Assembly: GCA_964016985.1 (NCBI GenBank)
Contig: OZ024823.1
Span: 37,987,687 to 38,051,686, forward strand
Length of the DNA stretch: 64,000 nucleotides
Direction: 5' to 3'
Source: Anodontia alba
Taxonomy: Eukaryota > Mollusca > Bivalvia > Lucinida > Lucinidae
Of the stretch, positions 58,287 through 64,000 are shown piece after piece. The notes below the pieces were generated by a model. That model saw only the letters and a program-made list of their open reading frames with translations. It searched no databases and was not told the DNA's origin. The first letter of the stretch is position 1, and each line of letters opens with the position of its first letter. Position numbers and translations under genes: made by a program.

Positions 58287-61200
58287 ACAAGAGGAACATG
58301 ATGGTCCTATATCGCTCACCTGAGCAAACAGATTTGCATACATACTGTTGAAGTTTCAGCCAAGTTCACTGCTCTAAGATTTTTGTATAAATTTTATAGC
58401 CCTGCCACCCCCACCCCCCCCCCCCCCACCCCTAACCAGTGGCCATGTTTTTTTAACTAAATCTTGAAAGAGGGTCACCAAAGGAACATTTCTGCTGTTA
58501 TATTGAAACTAGTCCAGTGGTTTCTGACAAAAAGATTTTGGAAGTGTTTTATATAGTTATAAAGCCCTACCCCCTAACGGCCATGTTTTTCGACAAATCA
58601 AAACAGCTTGAACAAACTTGGTAGAGGGTCACCAAAGGAACATTCCTGCCAAGTTTTATTGAAATCTGTTCAGTGGTTTCAGAGAAGAAGATTTTTAAAG
58701 TTTTCTATTTAGATTTACATGTATAGGGAAAATAAGCCCCACCCCTAGCTGCCGTGTTTTTTGACGAATCATGATTGCTTGAACAATCTTGATAGAGCAT
58801 CACCAAAGCAACATTACAGCCAAGTTATATTAAAATCAGTCAGGGGGTATTTGACAAGAAGAATTTTAAAGTTTTCTATGCAGATATATACGAAAAAAAG
58901 GCCCCGCCGCCCTGGGGGCCATGTTTTTTGACGTATCATGAAGGCTTGAACAATCTTGGTAGAAGGTCACTAAAGCAATATTCCTGCCAAGTTACAATGA
59001 ACTCGGTCAAACGGTTTCTTACGAGAAGATTTTTAAAATTTTCTATATAGATATATTGGGAAAATCAGCCCCGCTCCCCCTATCGGCCGTCTTTTGACGA
59101 ATCCAAATGGCTTCAACAATCTTGATAGAGTGTTACATAAGAAATATTCCTGCAATGTTATATTTAAAATCAGTCAAGTGGTTTCTGACAAGAAGTTTTT
59201 TTAAGTTTTCTATATAGATATATAGGGAAAATAAGCCCCGCCCCCTGGCGGCCATGTTTTTTGACGAATCCAAATGGCTTGAACAAGCTTGATAGTGGGT
59301 TACATATGAAACATTCCTGCAATATTATATTGAAATTGGTCCAGTCATTTCTGACAAGAAGACCATTCAAGTTTTCTATATAGATATATAGGGAAAATAA
59401 GCCCCACCCCCTTGCAGCCATGTGTTTTGACAAATCATAACGGCTTGAACAATCTTGGTAAAGGGCCACCAAGGAAACATTTTTGTCAATTTATATTGAA
59501 ATCGGTCCAGTGGTTTCTGACAAGAAGATTTTTTTCAAGTTTTCTATATAGATATACAGGGAAAATAAGCCCCCCCTCCACACCCACTAGTGGCCATGTT
59601 TTTTGACAAATCATGACGGCTTGAATTGTATATTTAAATCAGTCCAGTGGTTGGTAGTGGGTCGCCAAGGTAACATTTCTGCCAAGTTATACTGAAATTG
59701 GTCCAGTCATTACTGACAAGATTTTTTTCAAGTTTACTATATAGATATATAGGGTAAATAAGCCCCACTCCCTGGTGGCCATGTCTTATGATGAATCAAG
59801 ACCGCTTGAACAATCTTGGCAGAGGATCACCAAAGGAACATTTCTGCGAATTTATATTGAAATAGGTCCAGTGGTTTCTGACAAGAAGAGTTTTAAAGTT
59901 TTCTATATAAATATATAGAGAAAATAAGCCCCACCCCCTATTGGCCATTTTTTGGACAAATCAAAATGGCTTGAACAATCTTGGTAAAGAATCACCAAAG
60001 GAACATTTCTTCAAAATTATATTGAAAATGGTCCCGTGGTTTCTGACAAGAAGATGTTTTAAAGTTTTCTATAGAGATATATAGGGAAAATAAGAACCCA
60101 CCCCTCCCCGCCACCCCCCTCCCCAGCTGCCATGTTTTTTGACAAATCATGACAGCTTTAACAATCTTGGTAGAGGGTCACCAAGGAAACATTTCTGCCA
60201 AGTTATATTGACATCGGTCAAGTCGTTCCTGACAAGAAGATTTTTTCGTTTACTATATAGATATATAGGGAAAACAAGCCCCACCCCCTGGTGGCCATGT
60301 ATTTTGATGAATCATGATGGCTTGAACAATCTTGGTAGAGGATTACCAAAGGAACATTTCTGCAAAATTATATTTAAATCAGTCCAGTGGTTTCTGACAA
60401 GAAGATTTTTAAAGTTTTCTATATAAATATATAGAGAAAATAAGCCCCGCTCCCTGGTGGCCATGTTTTTTGATGAATCCAAATGGCCTGAACAATCTTG
60501 GTAGAGAATCACCAAAGGAACATTTCTGCAAAATTATATTGAAATTGGTCCAATGGCTTCTGACAAGATGTTTAAAATTTTCTATACAGATATATAGAGA
60601 AAATAAGACCCACTCCCCCATTCATGCCATAAGCTGTGGATTAAAATCTGTGAAATAAGGCAAAATACTAAGGGAGATTTGACAAAATTCTGTGAGATTT
60701 TCTTAAACATCACTTTGGTGTTCACATAATATAGTCTTAAGTCTTCTTTTTTCATGTGAGAAGCTTGTGAAAACCACAACAGTGTGTGATTTATGTTTAT
60801 TTCTTCATAAAATCTGTTGTAAAATGGTCTGAAAATTCTGTGAGATTAGAATTTTTTATGGGAATTGCTTTCCAGATGGGCCAAATTCTGTGAGATTTTA
60901 TCTCACAGTGTGAGATATGGCATGTATGCTCCCCCCGCCCATCCACCATCCCACCCCCTAGCTGCCATGTTTTTTGACAAATCATGACTGCTTGAACAAT
61001 TTTGGTAGAGGGTCACCAAGGAAACATTTCTGCCAAGTTGTATTGAAATCGGTCAATTCGTTTCTGACAAGAAGATTTTTTCAAGTTTACTATATAGATT
61101 ATATAGGGAAAATAAGCCCCACTCCCTGGAAGCCATGTTTTTTGATGAATCAAGACGGCTTGAACAATCTTAGTAGAGGATCACCAAAGGAACATTTCTG

Positions 61201-61643
61201 CAAAATTATATTGAAATCAGTCCAGTGGTTTCTGACAAGAAGATTTTTAAAGTTTTCGGGAAAATAAGTCCTGCCCCCTGGTGGCTATGTTTTTTGACAA
61301 ATCCAAATGGCTTGAACAATCTCGGTAGAGGATCACCAAAGGAACATTTCTGCAAAATTATATTGAAATTGGTCCAATGGTTTCTGGCAAGAACGAAGAT
61401 TTTTTAAGGTTTTAGTTTAAAAAATCTATTTTTAGCTTCTATGACCTAGATGTGCAATGGACCGGAGCCATTTGAGCAACTTTGAAAGAGGACCAACCAA
61501 GGACCATTCTGTGAAGTTTGGTAAAAATCCAATTCGTTGTTTAGGAGGAGATGTTGTTTAAAGATTGTGGACGGACAGACGGACGACGATGGATGGTGGG
61601 TGATCACAATAGCTCATCTTGAGCCTTTGGCTCAGGTGAGCTA
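58287..61643 (+). mobile_element. Family D hairpin element
   Basis: Same 5' hairpin type (acaagaggaacatgatggtc), GCTCACCTGAGC, a diverged 166-bp core array, GGACAGACGGACGACG, and 3' hairpin AGCTCATCTTGAGCC-TTT-GGCTCAGGTGAGCT. It starts only 14 bp after family C ends. A MITE-like insertion is present at about 60619-60928. Confidence 0.77.
60619..60928. mobile_element. MITE-like insertion in family D
   Basis: About 310 bp unrelated to the 166-bp core. Its ends are inverted: cattcatgccata on the left and tatggcatgtatg on the right. Internal copies of ttctgtgagatt occur in both orientations. It lies between two ctccccc runs, which may be an 8-bp target duplication (hAT-like) or chance in C-rich flanks. 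Confidence 0.55.
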
Positions 61644-61739
61644 AAAAAAGTTGTAGGAGATGATAGGTGCTAACATCAACAAAATGTTTCATGGAAGTAA
61701 CATTGAGCAGTTGTGCTGTACACTGATGAAAATTCCTAA
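61644..61739. other. Spacer between families D and E
   Basis: 96 bp with no recognisable feature. Confidence 0.5.
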
Positions 61740-62815
61740 ACTAGAGGACCATGATGGTCCTATATCGTGCACCTGAGCAAACAGCTTTGAATACTTACTG
61801 TTGAAGTTTCAGCCAAGTTCTCTGCTCTAAGATTTTCGTATAAATTTTATAGCCCTGCTCCCCAGCGGCCATGTTTTTTTTCAAGCATCATGATGGTTTG
61901 AACTGAATCTTGAAAGAGGGTCACCGAAGGAACAATTCTGCCAAGTTATATTGAAATCGGTCCAGTGGTTTCTAACAAAAAGATTTTTAAAATGGTTTAT
62001 ATAGCTATATAGGGAAAATAAGCCCAACCCCCTAATGGCCATGTTTTTTGACGAATCATGACAGGTTGAACAAAGAATCATGACAGCTTGAACAAACTTG
62101 GTAGAGGGTCACCATAGGAACATTCCTGTCAAGTTATATCAAAATCGGTTATGTGGTTTCTGACAAGAAGAATTTTAAAGTTTTCTATTTAGATATATAG
62201 GGAAAATAAGCCCCACCCCTAGCAGCCATGTTTTTTGACGAATCATGATTGCTTGAACAATCTTTGTAGAGGGTCACCAAGGAATCATTCCTGCCAAGTA
62301 ATATTGAAATCAGTCAGGTGGTTTCTGAAAAGAAGAATTTTAAAGTTTTCTATACAGATATATAGGGAAAATAAGCCCCGCCCCCTGGTGGCCATGTTTT
62401 TTGATGTATCATGAGGGCGTGAACAATCTTGGTAGAAAGTCACCAAAGCGACATTCCTGCCAAGTTACATTGAACTCGATCCAACGGTTTCTTACGAGAA
62501 GATTTTTAAAGTTTTCTATATAGATATATATAGAAAATATGCCCCGCCCCCTAACGGCCATGTTTTTTAACGAATCATGACGGCATGAACAATCTTGGTA
62601 GAGGGTCACCAAAAAAACATTCCTGCCAAGTGATATTGAAATCGGTCAAGTGGTTTTTGGCAAGAAGATTTTTAAACTTTTCTATATAGATATTTAGGGA
62701 AAATAAGCCCCACCCACTGGCGGACGTTTCCTGACGAATCATGATAACTTGAACAATCTTGGTAGAGGGTCAACAAGGGGGTCCAGTGGTTTCTGACAAG
62801 AAGATTTTTAAAGTT

Positions 62816-62862
<47 letters not shown>

Positions 62863-64000
62863 TATATATATAGGGAAATATAGCCCCGCCCCCTGGCAGC
62901 CACATTTTTTGATGAATCGGCCGTCTTTTGACGAATCCAAATGGCTTGAACAATCTTGATAGAGTGTTACATAAGAAATATTCCTGCAATGTTATATTTA
63001 AAATCGGTCAGGTGGTTTCTGACAAGAAGTTTTTTTAAGTTTTCTATATAGATATATAGGGAAAATAAGCCCCGCCACCTGGCGGCCATGTTTTTTGACA
63101 AATCCAAATGACTTGAACAATCTTAGTAGAAGGTTACAAAAGAAACATTCCTGCAATGTTATACTGAAATCAGTCCAGTGGTTTCTGACAAGAAGATCAT
63201 TAAAATTTTCTATATAGATATATGGGGAAAATAAGTCCCGCCCCCTAGCGGCCATTTTTTTTGACAAGTCATGACGGCTTGAACAATCTTGGTAGAGGAT
63301 CATCAAGGAAACATTTTTGCCAAGTTATATAGAAATCAGTCCAGTGGTTTCTGACATGAAGATTTTTAAGTTTTCTATATAGATATATAGGGAAAATAAG
63401 CCCCACCCCCTGGCACCCATGTTTTTTGACGAATCCTAATGGCTTGAACAATCTTGGTAGAGGATCACCAAAGGAACATTTCTGCAAAATTATATTGAAA
63501 TCGGCCTAGTGGTTTCTGACAAAAAGAGTTTTAAAGTTTTCTAATAAGCCACACCCCTCTGGCGGACATGTTTTTGGACGAATCCAAATAGCTTGAATAA
63601 TCTTGGTAGAGGATCACCAAAGGACCATGTCTTCAAAATTATATTGAAATTGGTCCAATGGTTTCTGACAAGAAGATTTTTAAATTTTTCTATATAGATA
63701 TAGAGGGAAAACAAGCCCCACCCCCTGGCGGCCATGTTTTTTGACGAATCTGAATGGCTTGAACAGTCTTGGTAGAGGATCACCAAAGGAACATTTCTGC
63801 AAAATTATATTGAAATCGGTCCAGTGGTTTCTGACAAGAAGATTTTTAAAGTTTTCTATATAGATATATAGGGAAAATAAGCCCTGCCCCCTGGCAGCCA
63901 TGTTTTTTGACGAATCCAAATGGCTTGTACAATCTTAGTAAAGGATCACCAAAGGAACATTTCTGCAAAATTATATTGAAATTGGTCCAGTGGTTTCTGA
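61740..64000 (+). mobile_element. Family E hairpin element, runs off the window
   Basis: 5' end actagaggaccatgatggtcc, then CACCTGAGC (one base changed in the usual GCTCACC). Diverged 166-bp core repeats run to the window end. A (TA)n microsatellite at about 62818-62872 has grown from the tatagatatatag part of the core. The 3' end lies outside. Confidence 0.72.
62818..62872. repeat. (TA)n microsatellite
   Basis: About 55 bp of TA dinucleotides with one aaa interruption, located where other core repeats read tatatagatatatag. Confidence 0.92.

Overview
This window looks like nuclear DNA of a bivalve mollusc. I infer that from the repeat content: non-autonomous elements with tandem-repeat cores, an ACGG-type microsatellite and a 3' hairpin (the architecture described for bivalve 'pearl' elements and Helentron-like HINEs), tRNA-derived SINEs, MITEs, a mariner element, GT-AG introns, AT-rich composition and no operon-like gene density. 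The species cannot be named from the sequence. Most short open frames are by-products of the repeats.

Layout. (1) Positions 1-41333 hold five head-to-tail copies of a roughly 7.8 kb segment (U1 1-8091, U2 8092-15858, U3 15859-25447, U4 25448-33370, U5 33371-41333). A diverged partial sixth copy (U6) runs from 41334 to about 46265. Each full unit contains, in order: a 155-bp satellite carrying a full-length tRNA-SINE; a long-TIR element with a TTAA-flanked MITE nested in it; more 155-bp satellite; a second tRNA-SINE with a poly-G tract; a 5'-truncated hairpin element with about 145-bp core repeats; several palindromes; two short minus-strand exon candidates; and more satellite with a 5'-truncated SINE. 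U3 also carries a complete mariner element (15876-17704) with a flanking TA duplication. The empty site survives in the other units.

(2) Positions 46653-46707 hold a further minus-strand exon candidate. It is followed by an intronic 74-bp minisatellite (about 46749-49649) interrupted by a SINE.

(3) Positions 50767-64000 hold a cluster of hairpin/ACGG elements (families A, B, C, D, E) lying almost end to end. Each has its own core repeat length: 155 bp in A, about 496 bp in B, about 166 bp in C, D and E.

How it may fit together. On the minus strand, the 46653-46707 exon ends one nucleotide into a codon. Each 7.8 kb unit carries two exon candidates (B, 75 nt; A, 102 nt), both starting and ending in phase 1. 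Five tandem units could therefore be spliced in frame into a protein with up to five copies of a 59-residue B+A module, or be alternatively spliced. The peptide is hydrophilic, with an acidic-dileucine-like motif (EGKPLL) in the upstream exon and a tyrosine motif (YESV) in exon A. A cytoplasmic tail is possible but unproven. The most notable observations are this exon amplification, the mariner transposase with a clean GT-AG intron, and the modular hairpin-element cluster.
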